This document shows, one piece after another, positions 44,702 to 53,415 of a stretch of DNA of 64,000 nucleotides. Numbering within the stretch: position 1 is the first letter of the stretch; each line of letters starts with the position of its first letter. The notes below the pieces were generated by a model that was given only the letters and a program-made list of their open reading frames with translations, was not told the DNA's origin and did no database searches. Source of the stretch: JABCYV01 sp963696025 (GTDB lineage: Bacteria > Acidobacteriota > Terriglobia > Terriglobales > Acidobacteriaceae); assembly GCA_963696025.1 (NCBI GenBank), contig CAVOII010000014.1, positions 682,001 through 746,000 of the forward strand. The letters run 5' to 3'. The position numbers and the translations under genes were made by a program.

Positions 44702-44789
44702 AAGTTTTCTCCTCGCTGGCGGAATTGGCTCCCTGAAAAAGCCGGGAATGCTTGTCCCCGCCGCAGCCTTTGAATCGGGAGGGGATCAG

Positions 44790-44911
44790 TCAAAAAAAGA
44801 AACCCACCCAATTTTGGCCGGGTGGGTGACAGAAACCGTATCTGTGCTACCCACACACCGGCGTCCGACAACAACAACACCGGACGTCCGGCATGGAATA
44901 TAGGCACACCA
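44790..44911 (-). promoter_or_regulatory. Attenuator-type leader of the peroxiredoxin gene
   Basis: In transcript order: a stem pairing 44891-44881 with 44867-44858 (CCGG-CGTCCG against CGGACGCCGG, one bulged A); an antiterminator candidate pairing GTGGGT (44854-44849) with ACCCAC (44827-44822) and ACAGA (44845-44841) with TCTGT (44833-44829); and a terminator ACCCACCC (44827-44820) with GGGTGGGT (44809-44802), followed by TTTCTTTTTTTG. The antiterminator 3' arm and the terminator 5' arm share the same bases, so they exclude each other. No upstream gene on this strand needs a terminator. I do not recognise a known riboswitch class. Confidence 0.6.
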
Positions 44912-44917
44912 TTAGGT

Positions 44918-44946
44918 AGAATACGCGACCACCAAAATTCAGTCAA
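44918..44946 (-). promoter_or_regulatory. Sigma70-type promoter of the peroxiredoxin gene
   Basis: Minus strand: -35 TTGACT (44946-44941), 17-base spacer, -10 TATTCT (44923-44918). Start of transcription would be near 44911, giving a 210-nt leader. Confidence 0.65.
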
Positions 44947-44994
44947 ACACGACGCCAGACGCTCCATCTACTCCTGGCGCTACAATGAATCAAC

Positions 44995-45888
44995 ATGGCC
45001 AAAGAACTGCGACGCCTTCCCTTTGCACAGCTAGACGTTTTTTCATCACGCCCCTTGGAGGGCAATCCACTTGCCGTTTTTTCCGATGGCCGAGCGCTCA
45101 CCGATCAGGAAATGCAGGCCCTAGCCCGCGAGATGAATCTGTCCGAGACCACCTTCATCTTGCCGCGCGACCCCGCAACCGAGCGTGAGCGTGGTACGCG
45201 TGTCCGCATCTTCACGGTCACCGCGGAGTTGCCCTTCGCCGGCCATCCCACGCTTGGGACAGCCTTTTTCCTGCGTGGCTCGAATGGCGCCGGTGAAATC
45301 ACTCTCGAGCTTAACGTCGGTAAGGTCCCAGTGCGTTTCGAGGAAGCTCCGGGCCAGCCGGTGTTCGGCGAGATGACCCAGATGGATCCAAAGTTCGGTC
45401 CGCAGCACGATCGCGAAGCCGTGGTGCGCGCCGCTGGCTTGCGCGACGGCGACGTCGATCCTTCATTGCCCATCCAGACCGTTTCGACCGGACTGCCCTT
45501 TACTGTGGTCCCCTTGCGCGGCTTGGGGATCATGGAGCGACTTCGCGTGGATGTCGCCTCTTCGTCTGAGTATCTGAGACAGTCCGGCGGAAACTATTTC
45601 TATTTCGTCTCGCGTGAGACCGTTGATCGTACTGCACGGTTGCACGCTCGCATGATGTTCTATAACGGCGAGGACCCAGCCACCGGTTCCGCGGCCGGAT
45701 GCGCCGCCGCATGGATGGTAGCGCACGGAGTAGCCAAACCCGACGAGCGCGTACTGGTCGAGCAGGGAGTGGAGATGAAACGTCCGAGCAGCATTTTTGT
45801 TCGCGCCTCGCGCCGGGATGACCGAGTGGTTAACGTTCGGGTTGGTGGAAATGTTGTGGAAGTCCTGCGCGGAGAAGTCTCTCTTTAA
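44995..45888 (+). CDS. PhzF-family isomerase
   Basis: A 297-residue protein of the PhzF/DapF fold. Two repeats are visible; NLSETTFIL holds the catalytic Glu, ELPFAGHPTLGTAFFL and GEDPATGSAAGCAAAW hold the conserved active-site turns (Asp-Pro-Ala-Thr-Gly). Members isomerise phenazine precursors or related acids; no phenazine operon is present, so the physiological substrate is unknown. Divergent from the peroxiredoxin. Confidence 0.9.
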   Translation: MAKELRRLPFAQLDVFSSRPLEGNPLAVFSDGRALTDQEMQALAREMNLSETTFILPRDPATERERGTRVRIFTVTAELPFAGHPTLGTAFFLRGSNGAGEITLELNVGKVPVRFEEAPGQPVFGEMTQMDPKFGPQHDREAVVRAAGLRDGDVDPSLPIQTVSTGLPFTVVPLRGLGIMERLRVDVASSSEYLRQSGGNYFYFVSRETVDRTARLHARMMFYNGEDPATGSAAGCAAAWMVAHGVAKPDERVLVEQGVEMKRPSSIFVRASRRDDRVVNVRVGGNVVEVLRGEVSL

Positions 45889-46098
45889 AACTGAATTGGC
45901 GATTGTTCCGAAAAAACGGGACATGCACAACCCTGAAACTTTTTCAATGGGGCTAATCTGCCATTGGCATCGACGGCACTTTACATCTTGTGCGAGAACT
46001 TCTACGATTCATCTCGCTCTGAATTCTCCCGGTCACTGAAAAGGTTTTCGAGTCCCCCGGCGTTGTCGCCGTCCGCGCTCCGCCATTCGGAAACACGA

Positions 46099-46518
46099 AT
46101 GAAGCCCAAAAGAACGATTCTCTGCGTAGACGATAATGAACAGTCGCTTTCCATCCGTAAGGTGATGCTGGAAACGCGCGGCTATCGGGTGGTTACGTGC
46201 ACCAGCGGCGAAGAGGCCCTGGAGCGCTTCAAGCGAGGCGGAGTGGATCTTGTGCTCACCGATCTCATCATGCCGGGATTGGATGGAAGCAAGTTGATTG
46301 ATGCGGTCAAGAGCATCTCACCCCAGACGCCGGCAATCTTGCTTTCCGGCAAAGTCAGAATTTACGATCGCGACACTCGCGCTGATGTGTTCCTTCCAAA
46401 GGGAATGTATGCGCCCGCAGAACTGCTGGAGCGCATCCGTCTCTTGCTCGTCCGCAAGCGCGGCCCTAAGCGTGCGCTGCGACCGGCAGAGCGTGCGAAG
46501 GCTACCAGTGCCGCCTGA
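46099..46518 (+). CDS. Receiver-domain response regulator, stand-alone
   Basis: A 139-residue CheY-like protein. Phospho-acceptor region: ILCVDDNEQS (acidic pair), VLTDLIMPG (phosphorylated Asp), LLSGKVRIY (Ser in place of Thr) and FLPKGMY (conserved Lys). A basic tail (RKRGPKRALRPAERAKA) replaces an output domain. ATG 46099 chosen because the earlier open frame has no receiver homology. Probably acts by protein contact. The kinase partner is not obvious locally. Confidence 0.87.
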   Translation: MKPKRTILCVDDNEQSLSIRKVMLETRGYRVVTCTSGEEALERFKRGGVDLVLTDLIMPGLDGSKLIDAVKSISPQTPAILLSGKVRIYDRDTRADVFLPKGMYAPAELLERIRLLLVRKRGPKRALRPAERAKATSAA

Positions 46519-46572
46519 CGCAGTCCGAATCCATCCCCTGGCTCACGGCTTCGTGTAAGATCGATTGTTTGG

Positions 46573-47283
46573 ATGGCTGCCTTTATCGAAGCCGTGGAAC
46601 TGTGCAAGGTGTATCACGTGGGCAAGATCGAAGTGCCTGCCCTGCGCGGCGTTTCCTTCAGTGTGACAAAAGGAGAATATGTCAGCGTGGTGGGCCCTTC
46701 GGGGAGCGGGAAGTCCACTCTGTTTTACCTTCTGGGCGGACTGACGCGCGCCGATTCCGGTCACGTCGTTATCGATGGCGACGATTTTGCCAAGCTTTCG
46801 GACGCCGAGCGCACCCGGATGCGCAAGCGCAAGATTGGCTTTGTTTTCCAGAAATTCAACCTTCTGCCCACCCTGGATGCGCGTTCCAACATTTATATTG
46901 CATTAGATATCGCCGGCACCAACGGCAGCTCCGAGAAAGCATACTTCGAGAGAATCGTCGGATTACTGGGGCTGGAGAAGCGCCTGACACATCGGCCTTC
47001 GGAACTCTCCGGCGGCGAACAGCAGCGGGTGGCGCTGGCACGGGCGCTGATCAACAAGCCGGCAATTGTGCTGGCCGACGAACCCACCGGTAACCTGGAC
47101 TCGAAAAACTCAGAAATTGTGCTCCAGATGCTTCGACATTCCAACCGGGAACTGGGTCAGACTGTGCTGATGATCACTCATAACCCGGAAGCCGCCAGCT
47201 ATGGTGATCGGATTATTCACATGCGCGACGGAGAAATTGTTCCGCCTGAGAGAGACCCGCAGTGGACCGGACACCCGGCCTGA
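46573..47283 (+). CDS. ABC transporter ATPase, LolD/MacB type
   Basis: A 236-residue ABC ATPase: Walker A VVGPSGSGKSTLFYLL, Q-loop FVFQKFNLLPTL, signature SGGEQQRVALARAL, Walker B VLADEPTGNLDS, switch His in MITHNPE. The MacB/LolD-like length and the GNLDS tail point to export of lipoproteins or extrusion of substrates. No FtsX-type permease gene is adjacent in this window, which is unusual; its partner must lie elsewhere. Followed after 19 bp by tryptophan dioxygenase, a link that is probably accidental. Confidence 0.9.
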   Translation: MAAFIEAVELCKVYHVGKIEVPALRGVSFSVTKGEYVSVVGPSGSGKSTLFYLLGGLTRADSGHVVIDGDDFAKLSDAERTRMRKRKIGFVFQKFNLLPTLDARSNIYIALDIAGTNGSSEKAYFERIVGLLGLEKRLTHRPSELSGGEQQRVALARALINKPAIVLADEPTGNLDSKNSEIVLQMLRHSNRELGQTVLMITHNPEAASYGDRIIHMRDGEIVPPERDPQWTGHPA

Positions 47284-47302
47284 GTTCAAGCGCAAAAGAC
47301 CC

Positions 47303-48031
47303 ATGGAAGACCTGCGAAAACCGATTCTGCCCGGCAAGGGCGCGTCAGACTACGAACGCTATCTGCGCACCGATGATCTGCTTTCACTGCAAAAGCGCCC
47401 CGAAGAATTCCTGCATCCGGATGAACTCACCTTCCAGGTGGTGCACCAAGCCTCAGAGCTGCTGATGAAGGGGACTGCATGGGAACTGGACCGTGCTCGA
47501 GAGTACATTACGGAGGGCGACGTCTCGAATGCCGCTGGCCTGCTGCGTCGCGGCAACTACATGCTGGAGTATCCCATCTCCTTGTTGCACGTGCTCGAAA
47601 CCATCACGCCGTATGACTATCAGCTCATCCGTGCGGGGTTGGGACACGGCAGCGGTCTGGATTCGCCCGGCTTCCTCGCCCTGCTTCACGTCGGTCCGCG
47701 ACTTGGCGAAGCTTTTCATGAACAGTTAAACAAAGCCGGCTTGAGTGTGGACGATCTCTACCGTCGCCATCAGGAATTCTTCGGACTACACGACGTCGCT
47801 GAGAGGCTGCTTGATTTTGATGAACGAGTCCATCTCTTCCGCTTTCATCATCTGAAACTGGCACAAAGGATTATCGGCGGCGGAGTCGTCGGTACCATGG
47901 GTACACCGGTCGAAGTCCTGCACCAGCGCATGGAGCACCTGTTTTACAAAGAACTTTGGGACGTTCGCAACCGGATCACTGCGCAAGCCAATGAAGCCGT
48001 GCAGAAGAGTGGAGTAGGACCGAAGTATTGA
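47303..48031 (+). CDS. kynA: Tryptophan 2,3-dioxygenase
   Basis: A 242-residue heme dioxygenase of the kynurenine pathway (L-Trp to N-formylkynurenine). Family motifs: YERYLRTDDLLSLQ, LTFQVVHQASELLMK with the substrate-binding region, LLRRGNYMLEYPISLLHVLET and HLFYKELWDVRNRI. Length is on the short side of the family (bacterial enzymes about 270-280). ATG 47303 has a poor ribosome site; an upstream in-frame start would overlap the ABC gene. No other kynurenine genes are in view. Confidence 0.87.
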   Translation: MEDLRKPILPGKGASDYERYLRTDDLLSLQKRPEEFLHPDELTFQVVHQASELLMKGTAWELDRAREYITEGDVSNAAGLLRRGNYMLEYPISLLHVLETITPYDYQLIRAGLGHGSGLDSPGFLALLHVGPRLGEAFHEQLNKAGLSVDDLYRRHQEFFGLHDVAERLLDFDERVHLFRFHHLKLAQRIIGGGVVGTMGTPVEVLHQRMEHLFYKELWDVRNRITAQANEAVQKSGVGPKY

Positions 48032-48044
48032 GACCGATCAATTC

Positions 48045-49418
48045 TTAATCCATGTCAGCAGTTGGCATAGCTACCGTGCTGGACTGCGCCATAGCCGCTT
48101 CGCCTACCGCATTCTGTTCCGGTTTTCTTCGCAACGCGAGTATCAGCATCGCCGATGCGAACAGCGAGATTCCCGCGAAGACAAGCCCGCCGTGAAAGCT
48201 TCCTGTCTTCTTGTTGATCGCACCTATGGCATAAGGTCCGACAAAGCCGCCAAGGTTACCAAAGCAGTTAATCAGAGCAATCCCAGCAGCCGCCGAGAAT
48301 CCGGTTAAGAACTCATTGGGCAGCGACCAGAAGGGACCCCAGAGGCTGAAGAGGCCCGACGCGACCAAACTCCAAAGTGTGACACAGATGGCAATGGAGG
48401 TTGTCGCCGTCGTACCCAACAGCACCAGTGAAATAGCCCCGATTGCCAAAGGAATGGCAGCGTGGTATCGCCGTTCAAGCTTGTGATCCGAGCTTCGGCT
48501 CACAAGGATCATGACTGGCAGTCCGACCAGGTAAGGGATCATGACGAGAAACCCTACCGTAGTGTTAGACGATTCGCGGGAAAGGGCTTTCAGCAACTGG
48601 GGCATCCAGAAAATCATCGAGTAAAAACCGACAGCTTGCGCAAAATAGATGGCGGTCAGGTGCCAAACCCGCCCGTGCACCAGCGCCTGCACCGCAGTGA
48701 TCCGGCGGCTTGCCAGCTTCTGCTGTTCTTCACGCGCGAGTTCTGTCGTGATCCAGTCTCTCGCCTCGGGGGTCAGAAATTTGGCTTCGGCAGGCCTTCC
48801 CGGCAGCAGGAAGTAAGTGAGAACACCGCCCAGAATGGCTGGAATACCCTCCAGAATCAGCAACCATCTCCAACTGCTGACTCCGAACCAATGCACATGA
48901 TCCAGAATCATACCCGACACCGGAGCGCCGATGATGTTCGCTACAGGATTAGCAGTACAAAACAAGGCTACGGTTTGAGCCAGTTGCCGCTGCCGAAACC
49001 AGTACGTGAGATAGAGCACGATTCCGGGAAAGTACCCGGCCTCAGCCACCCCAAGCAGAAACCGCGCAACACACAGGTGGAAGGCTGTTTGTGCGAAGCT
49101 GGTTAAGGTTGCCACAATTCCCCAACTGATCAATATGCGGGCAATCCAGACCCGGGCTCCCATGCGGTGCAGCAGCACATTGCTGGGTATCTCAAAAATG
49201 AAATAGCCGAAGAAAAAGATTCCCGCGATGAATCCGTACTGCTGGCTGCTGATAGCCAGTTCTTTATTCATTGTCAAAGCCGCGAATCCGATGTTGTTTC
49301 GGTCAAGTGCGGCAACTACGAAGAGGGCAAAGACGAAAGGGATGATCCGCATCCTCGCTTTGCGGATTGTCGTAACCTCAATTTCGTTTGGAGCGACGGT
49401 ACTGGTTGCCATGCTCAT
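48045..49418 (-). CDS. MFS transporter, anion:cation symporter (ACS) family
   Basis: A 457-residue transporter with about twelve helices and the ACS signatures: ALDRNNIGFAALTMNKEL, GIFFFGYFIFEIPSNVLLHRMGAR (helix 2 and motif A region, shown in parts), FLLGVAEAGYFPGIVLYL and SGMILD. The family carries organic anions such as hexuronates, glucarate and phthalate. Start is uncertain: ATG 49418 is preferred, GTG 49427 is in frame just before. Follows kynA tail to tail; no operon partner. Confidence 0.87.
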   Translation of the reverse strand: MSMATSTVAPNEIEVTTIRKARMRIIPFVFALFVVAALDRNNIGFAALTMNKELAISSQQYGFIAGIFFFGYFIFEIPSNVLLHRMGARVWIARILISWGIVATLTSFAQTAFHLCVARFLLGVAEAGYFPGIVLYLTYWFRQRQLAQTVALFCTANPVANIIGAPVSGMILDHVHWFGVSSWRWLLILEGIPAILGGVLTYFLLPGRPAEAKFLTPEARDWITTELAREEQQKLASRRITAVQALVHGRVWHLTAIYFAQAVGFYSMIFWMPQLLKALSRESSNTTVGFLVMIPYLVGLPVMILVSRSSDHKLERRYHAAIPLAIGAISLVLLGTTATTSIAICVTLWSLVASGLFSLWGPFWSLPNEFLTGFSAAAGIALINCFGNLGGFVGPYAIGAINKKTGSFHGGLVFAGISLFASAMLILALRRKPEQNAVGEAAMAQSSTVAMPTADMD

Positions 49419-49629
49419 TTCGCTCACGTTCCAGGACGGTCGAATGGGGCGAGTTCGATATTCGTGTTAGCTTACGCCGCGATTGCGCGATGTCAAAGGG
49501 AAGCCTTGCAGAGCAAGATTGATTATCCTTTGGCGGAGGACCGCTGACGGGTCGATGCAGGGCGCGGGGAATTGTAACCAAATCCGCAGGTGCGGTAGAA
49601 TCGAACTCGTAGCCTTGAGGCGATGCTGG

Positions 49630-49819
49630 GCGGGAGTAACTTGAGGCGATTAGCGCACGTCCGAGCCCGCTGCCGAAATCCCGAGCGAAGACGAGGGATC
49701 TCGAAAGCTGTAGGGTCATATTGGGCGGGACTAACTTGAGGCGACTAGCGGGCGTCCGAGCCCGCTGCCGAAATCCTGAGCGAAGACGAGGGATCTGGAA
49801 AGCTGTAGGGTCATATTGA
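49630..49819 (+). repeat. Two tandem 95-bp repeats carrying a tRNA-Gly 5' end
   Basis: Copies 49630-49724 and 49725-49819 differ at seven positions. Each starts with GCGGGA(G/C)TAACTT, which mirrors the first 12 bases of the tRNA-Gly gene that begins exactly 95 bp later at 49820. The rest of the repeat does not match the tRNA, so they are not tRNA genes. A partial third copy (CTTGAGGCGAT near 49615) lies upstream. Confidence 0.85.
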
Positions 49820-49895
<76 letters not shown>

Positions 49896-49947
49896 TATTT
49901 TCAGCTGCATCACTTCCGCTTCTCTACAACCTACGTCATACACCAGC

Positions 49948-50058
49948 CTATAAATACCACAACATATACGCCAGACCCACTGTCGAGAAAATGACAAGCA
50001 GGAGCGATCCTATCCATAACCAATCGAGTTTTTGCATTTTGTTTACAAGTTCGTGCAT
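49948..50058 (-). CDS. Small membrane protein of 36 residues
   Basis: Starting at ATG 50058: MHELVNKMQKLDWLW followed by one strong helix (IGSLLLVIFSTVGLAYMLWYL). GAGGGG lies six bases before the ATG, a good ribosome site. Short acidobacterial membrane proteins of this kind are common near stress genes. No family recognised; presence rests on the site and the helix. Confidence 0.45.
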   Translation of the reverse strand: MHELVNKMQKLDWLWIGSLLLVIFSTVGLAYMLWYL

Positions 50059-50297
50059 GACAGGCCCCTCGTTTACAACCCCGCCAAAAGAGATGTTTGG
50101 ACGACAGCAGAACGATAAACAACAAGAAGAGGACGACAAACAAATGTACGGCGCAGGATTATTTCTGAGCCATACAGTGAATGCTGTAAGGGGTGAGCGT
50201 GAGGCAAGGTAGTCCGGCGGCAGTTTCTCCTTAACACCCCGGTTAATACAAACCTGGAGCTCGTCGGGCGCATCTTGAAAGCAGAATCGGAGGTGCT

Positions 50298-50430
50298 ATG
50301 CGCCGAGAGGATTTAATGAAGTCAGACCGACTGAGCGAGTTTGTGCTACTCGGCAGCGCCTTAACACTGCTGGTGATCTTGACACTCATAATCACAGCCG
50401 CGCTCACGCATACGGCCGCGCTGCCGTGAC
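50298..50430 (+). pseudogene. Small membrane protein with a one-base frameshift
   Basis: GGAGG lies four bases before ATG 50298. The frame starts MRREDLMKSDRLSEF; with one T removed from the four-T run at 50340-50343 it continues VLLGSALTLLVILTLIITAAL and ends at TGA 50430, a 43-residue single-helix protein. As it stands the frame runs on into unrelated sequence. Could be a base-call error in the T run. Confidence 0.4.
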
Positions 50431-50495
50431 AGGACGCCGCCCAGCCGGTATTGAACATTTTCGTGATTCATATTTCGGCCGGCCGGGCATCGACC

Positions 50496-51157
50496 CTACT
50501 GCGGGCGATCATTCTGATGGGGGGCAGTTTGTGAGGGATCAGGAGCTGAATCCTGAGGAGGCCCAGTCACAGGCGTATTGTCACGGCGTCGAAGCTGAAT
50601 CGGCCCTTTTTCGCGATGTCTGGCTTCGTGCCGATCCGCAATCCTGGTTTCTATTTTTCGGTCGCCATCATCAGCCACCTGCAACAATGCTTCCCTTCCG
50701 CCGAACGTCGGGTGGCAACACCGACCGGAAGATTCGCGCCAGTAGCGGTGCGAGCCTTCTCATAAAGTTCCTGCGCCGTCTCTAAGTCGCCGTCCTTTTC
50801 CGGATAGCCCAGGTTATTCAGGGAAAATGCGTTCTCTGGATCAAGCGCATAGCTTTGCTTGAAATATTCTCGAGCATCACGCCAATCGTTGCGATTGAGC
50901 GCTGACACGCCGCGCAGGTTTGGCCAAGCCACCCTGGTCTCAATACTTTTCTCGGTCTGCAGGCGCTCGCGCAGGTTCTTGGCGCTGTCAGCCGCCATTT
51001 CGGTAACCGGTTTGCCTCGCCATCCACTATGCATAGTGACAATAACCCGTTCGTCGGAGTGTGTGGCGGCTGCGGCCCCGTAGTACTTAAGGGCTTCGTC
51101 GTATTCTCCTTCCATCTCCTTAGCGACGCCCAGATTGTTAATCATCGCGGGCGCCAA
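50496..51157 (-). pseudogene. TPR-protein remnant
   Basis: The frame from 51157 holds TPR sequence (INNLGVAKEMEGEYDEALKYY, AREYFKQSYALDPENAFSLNN) with a late frame change near 50680; the next frame continues similar sequence (ADDGDRKIETRIADRHEAR, REKGPIQLRRRDNTPV) to 50496. The 5' end is abruptly replaced by glycosyltransferase-like sequence on the other strand at about 51157, so the gene lacks its N terminus. Relatives are secreted TPR proteins of Acidobacteria. Confidence 0.6.
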
Positions 51158-51159
51158 TC

Positions 51160-51726
51160 ATCACACCAAGCCTGGCTATTGGGAGTCCATTCGAGAATCG
51201 CAAAAGGGAAACTCTCGCATTGAGTTCCGCGGCTATGTGCCCGAAGAGGCCATTCCTGATCTTTATCGTACCGCTAGCTAGCGTAGTGGTGATGCCCTAC
51301 GATTCCGCCACCGGTTCCAGCGGCCCCGCTCATCAGGCTTGCGAATACGGAGTGCCGATCGTTTGCGTTGATATTCCGGACTTTCGCGGCATGGCGACGG
51401 ACGAGGAAATGGCGATCAGTTTCTACAGAAAGGCGACGCCTCCGATCTCGCAGACAAACTGGCGACCTTTACTACAATCCCCGGATCTTCAAGCGCAAAT
51501 GGCCGACCAGAATTTTTCTGCCGCGGTGCGGATGACTTTGCCTGCTGTCGTTCGCAACTACCTTCGCTGGTTTGAGCTGGCGAGGCACAAACACGCCCTC
51601 CGCCGCTCCGGCGGCACGCAGTTCCTGCCAGGTCGGCGCCCATTTCCTCCGGGCTCTGCTTTTCCGACGCTCAGTACCAGTGATTTCCATCGAATCATCC
51701 CGCGTGAACGTCCCGTTAAGAGTTGA
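51160..51726 (+). pseudogene. Glycosyltransferase C-terminal fragment with several frameshifts
   Basis: In pieces it reads SRIEFRGYVPEEAIPDLYRTAS, VVVMPYDSATGSSGPAHQACE, GVPIVCVDIPDFRGMA, then KGDASDLADKLAT and LLQSPDLQAQMADQNF, the end of a GT4-like enzyme. Three lesions: a CTAG duplication at 51274-51281 (four bases extra), a missing G in the A/G run near 51430, and an extra T near 51470. The N-terminal half is absent. The last part (after 51590) is unrecognised. Confidence 0.65.
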
Positions 51727-51845
51727 CGTTGGATTTCCCAAGCCTGGCTCGTAGTGCAATTGCGCGAGTTTCATACAGTCTTCGCTTTATTTGCGTGCTC
51801 TTTCAGTCGGGTGATAATGAGCGCAACCAGACTACTTGCGGTCAA

Positions 51846-52055
51846 GAATCGTTGAAGACTGACATTCACAACCCGGGAGGAACGTGGGTGGATAAGGAAG
51901 CCGTCTCCGATAAAGGACTGGTTACCAGTCGCAAGCCAGATGATATTCCAGCCTTCAATCGCGAAATGGCAGCTCATTTGGTCAGCAGAAGGCGAGAGAT
52001 AAAAAGGGAGCCAAGCCCGACAAGCGTCAGGCTGCTTAGTGGCTTTCTCTTGTGA
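51846..52055 (+). pseudogene. C-terminal remnant of a DJ-1/PfpI-family protein
   Basis: Reads SLKTDIHNPGGTWVDKEAV, then GLVTSRKPDDIPAFNREMA, which is the conserved C terminus of PfpI-type proteins (usual wording SxKTDLxNAGAxWVDE...LVTSRKPDDLPAFNR). The N-terminal 110-120 residues with the nucleophile Cys are not found upstream, so this is a fragment in a decaying region. Confidence 0.65.
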
Positions 52056-52093
52056 GCTCGAAGGCGCGAACATCAATAAAGAACACAAATAAA

Positions 52094-52129
52094 AACATCC
52101 AGGGTTGAATTGGATCAACCCTGGATGTT
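52094..52129 (-). terminator. Terminator of the small secreted protein gene
   Basis: A perfect 15-bp stem (52094-52108 with 52115-52129) around a six-base loop; on the minus strand it is followed by TTTATTTG. It lies about 23 bases after the stop at 52152. Confidence 0.8.
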
Positions 52130-52151
52130 GCCGCGCTTAGCGGAACCGTAG

Positions 52152-52598
52152 TTATTGTTTGCTTTTCCCCATATTGTCCCCACTGCAACTGTCGGAGACC
52201 ATATCCACGCTGCTGACGTTAAAGGATTTTCCCGCCTTTGCACTTGACCCCGAGCCCATCGACGAGTCTGAAGCGCCGGCGGAACTCCAGCTTCCATGCA
52301 CGGTTACGGTATGGCCAACGTGGGCCGAAACATCCTGGCCAGCCAAGGAAACTGATTTACCTTTCTTGGTCTCCAACATGTACGCGCCGTTTACAGAGCG
52401 CAGGCAACCAGTCAGTTTCTGGTCGCCCTTCGTTGCGTTGTCCGAACCCTGCATACCGCTCGAAGATCCTTGCTGCGAAGCGGTAGGCGTGGAATCCTGA
52501 CTACGCTGCGGATCAGTTTGGGAAGTTGAATTTTGAGCGAAAGCCGCCGCAGCGAAAAACAAGAATGCGGTAGCAATGGAAAGCAATATTCTATTCAT
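52152..52598 (-). CDS. Small secreted protein with a compact beta domain
   Basis: A 148-residue exported protein: signal peptide MNRILLSIATAFLFFAAAAFA, a Ser/Gln/Thr-rich segment, then a domain KLTGCLRSVNGAYMLET, VSLAGQDVSAHVGHTVTVHG and a Ser/Gly-rich tail with two Cys. Similar short domains with TGCL and the H-VGH-V-V strand occur in many acidobacterial secreted proteins (DUF5818-like, from memory). GGGAG precedes ATG 52598. Role unknown. Confidence 0.75.
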   Translation of the reverse strand: MNRILLSIATAFLFFAAAAFAQNSTSQTDPQRSQDSTPTASQQGSSSGMQGSDNATKGDQKLTGCLRSVNGAYMLETKKGKSVSLAGQDVSAHVGHTVTVHGSWSSAGASDSSMGSGSSAKAGKSFNVSSVDMVSDSCSGDNMGKSKQ

Positions 52599-52734
52599 AT
52601 GTTTTCTCCCGACTGTGTTCATTTTCAGCGAACGTGTTCAGACGCACCTTAATGATGATGACTGGGTTGGTCGCCCAGTTAGTTTTTTCGATCCGGTTAG
52701 GCCGCGACGGCGGGTCACCGTTGACATCCTGTGC

Positions 52735-53301
52735 CTAAGCAACTTCTCGCGACTTGGGCACGTCGCTCTTGCCGTAGTCGGCCTTCGCTTCCCCAGTTGA
52801 CGAAATATCCTCAGCGCCCGTTTGCTCGAGGATGTTCTTCGCCCGTTTGGTCCAGTCCGAATTATCGGAATGAACCGACAGCAGGATCCCGCCCTTCTTG
52901 ACTCGGCCTTCATACCGTTTGGCTTCGTATTCCGGAATGCCAATGCCGATCAGAGCGCCGGTGATTCCGCCAAGCGCGCCTCCCACTCCGGCCCCGGCGA
53001 GAGCAGCCATAATCGGACCCGCTGCGATAAAAGGTCCGACGCCAGGGATAGCGAGAGCGCCAATTCCAGCCAGCCAGCCCAATGCGCCGCCCAGCACGGC
53101 GCCCGTTCCAGCACCGGCTGTGGCCCCTTCGGGAGCCTTGGAGCCCTTTTCATGGGCAAAATCCTTTGTGCCTGCGTTATCTGGGAATAGTACAGAGATG
53201 TCGGTGTTGCGAAAACCGGCTTTCTGTAAAGCATCCACGGCACCCTCAACTGACGTAATCGACGAGTAGATACCAAACACTGCTGTATTCTTTCCTGCCA
53301 T
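52735..53301 (-). CDS. General-stress-protein-17M-like protein with glycine-zipper helices
   Basis: A 188-residue protein: an N-terminal alpha/beta domain (VFGIYSSITSVEGAVDALQKAG, shown in part; TDISVLFPD) of the general stress 17M type, a central Gly/Ala-rich double membrane segment (GAGTGAVLGGALGWLAGIGA, GAGVGGALGGITGALIG) and a C-terminal domain (GGILLSVHSDNSDWTKRAKNIL) that repeats the beta unit. Such proteins accompany osmotic or envelope stress. AGGAG precedes the ATG. No operon partner visible. Confidence 0.8.
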   Translation of the reverse strand: MAGKNTAVFGIYSSITSVEGAVDALQKAGFRNTDISVLFPDNAGTKDFAHEKGSKAPEGATAGAGTGAVLGGALGWLAGIGALAIPGVGPFIAAGPIMAALAGAGVGGALGGITGALIGIGIPEYEAKRYEGRVKKGGILLSVHSDNSDWTKRAKNILEQTGAEDISSTGEAKADYGKSDVPKSREVA

Positions 53302-53415
53302 AGTTTAATTCTCCTTTTGATTTCGTAACCTAGTGGTGCATTTTGACGGCAATTCCGGAAGCCCAATTCTGCGCCGACAGATGCGAGAACGGCTTTGCCT
53401 GCCTGGCTCTCCGCG

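Noticed and set aside
44803..44826. Plain transcription terminator between convergent genes
   Set aside because: The neighbours are divergent and no upstream gene reads into it on the minus strand; a leader attenuator explains it better.
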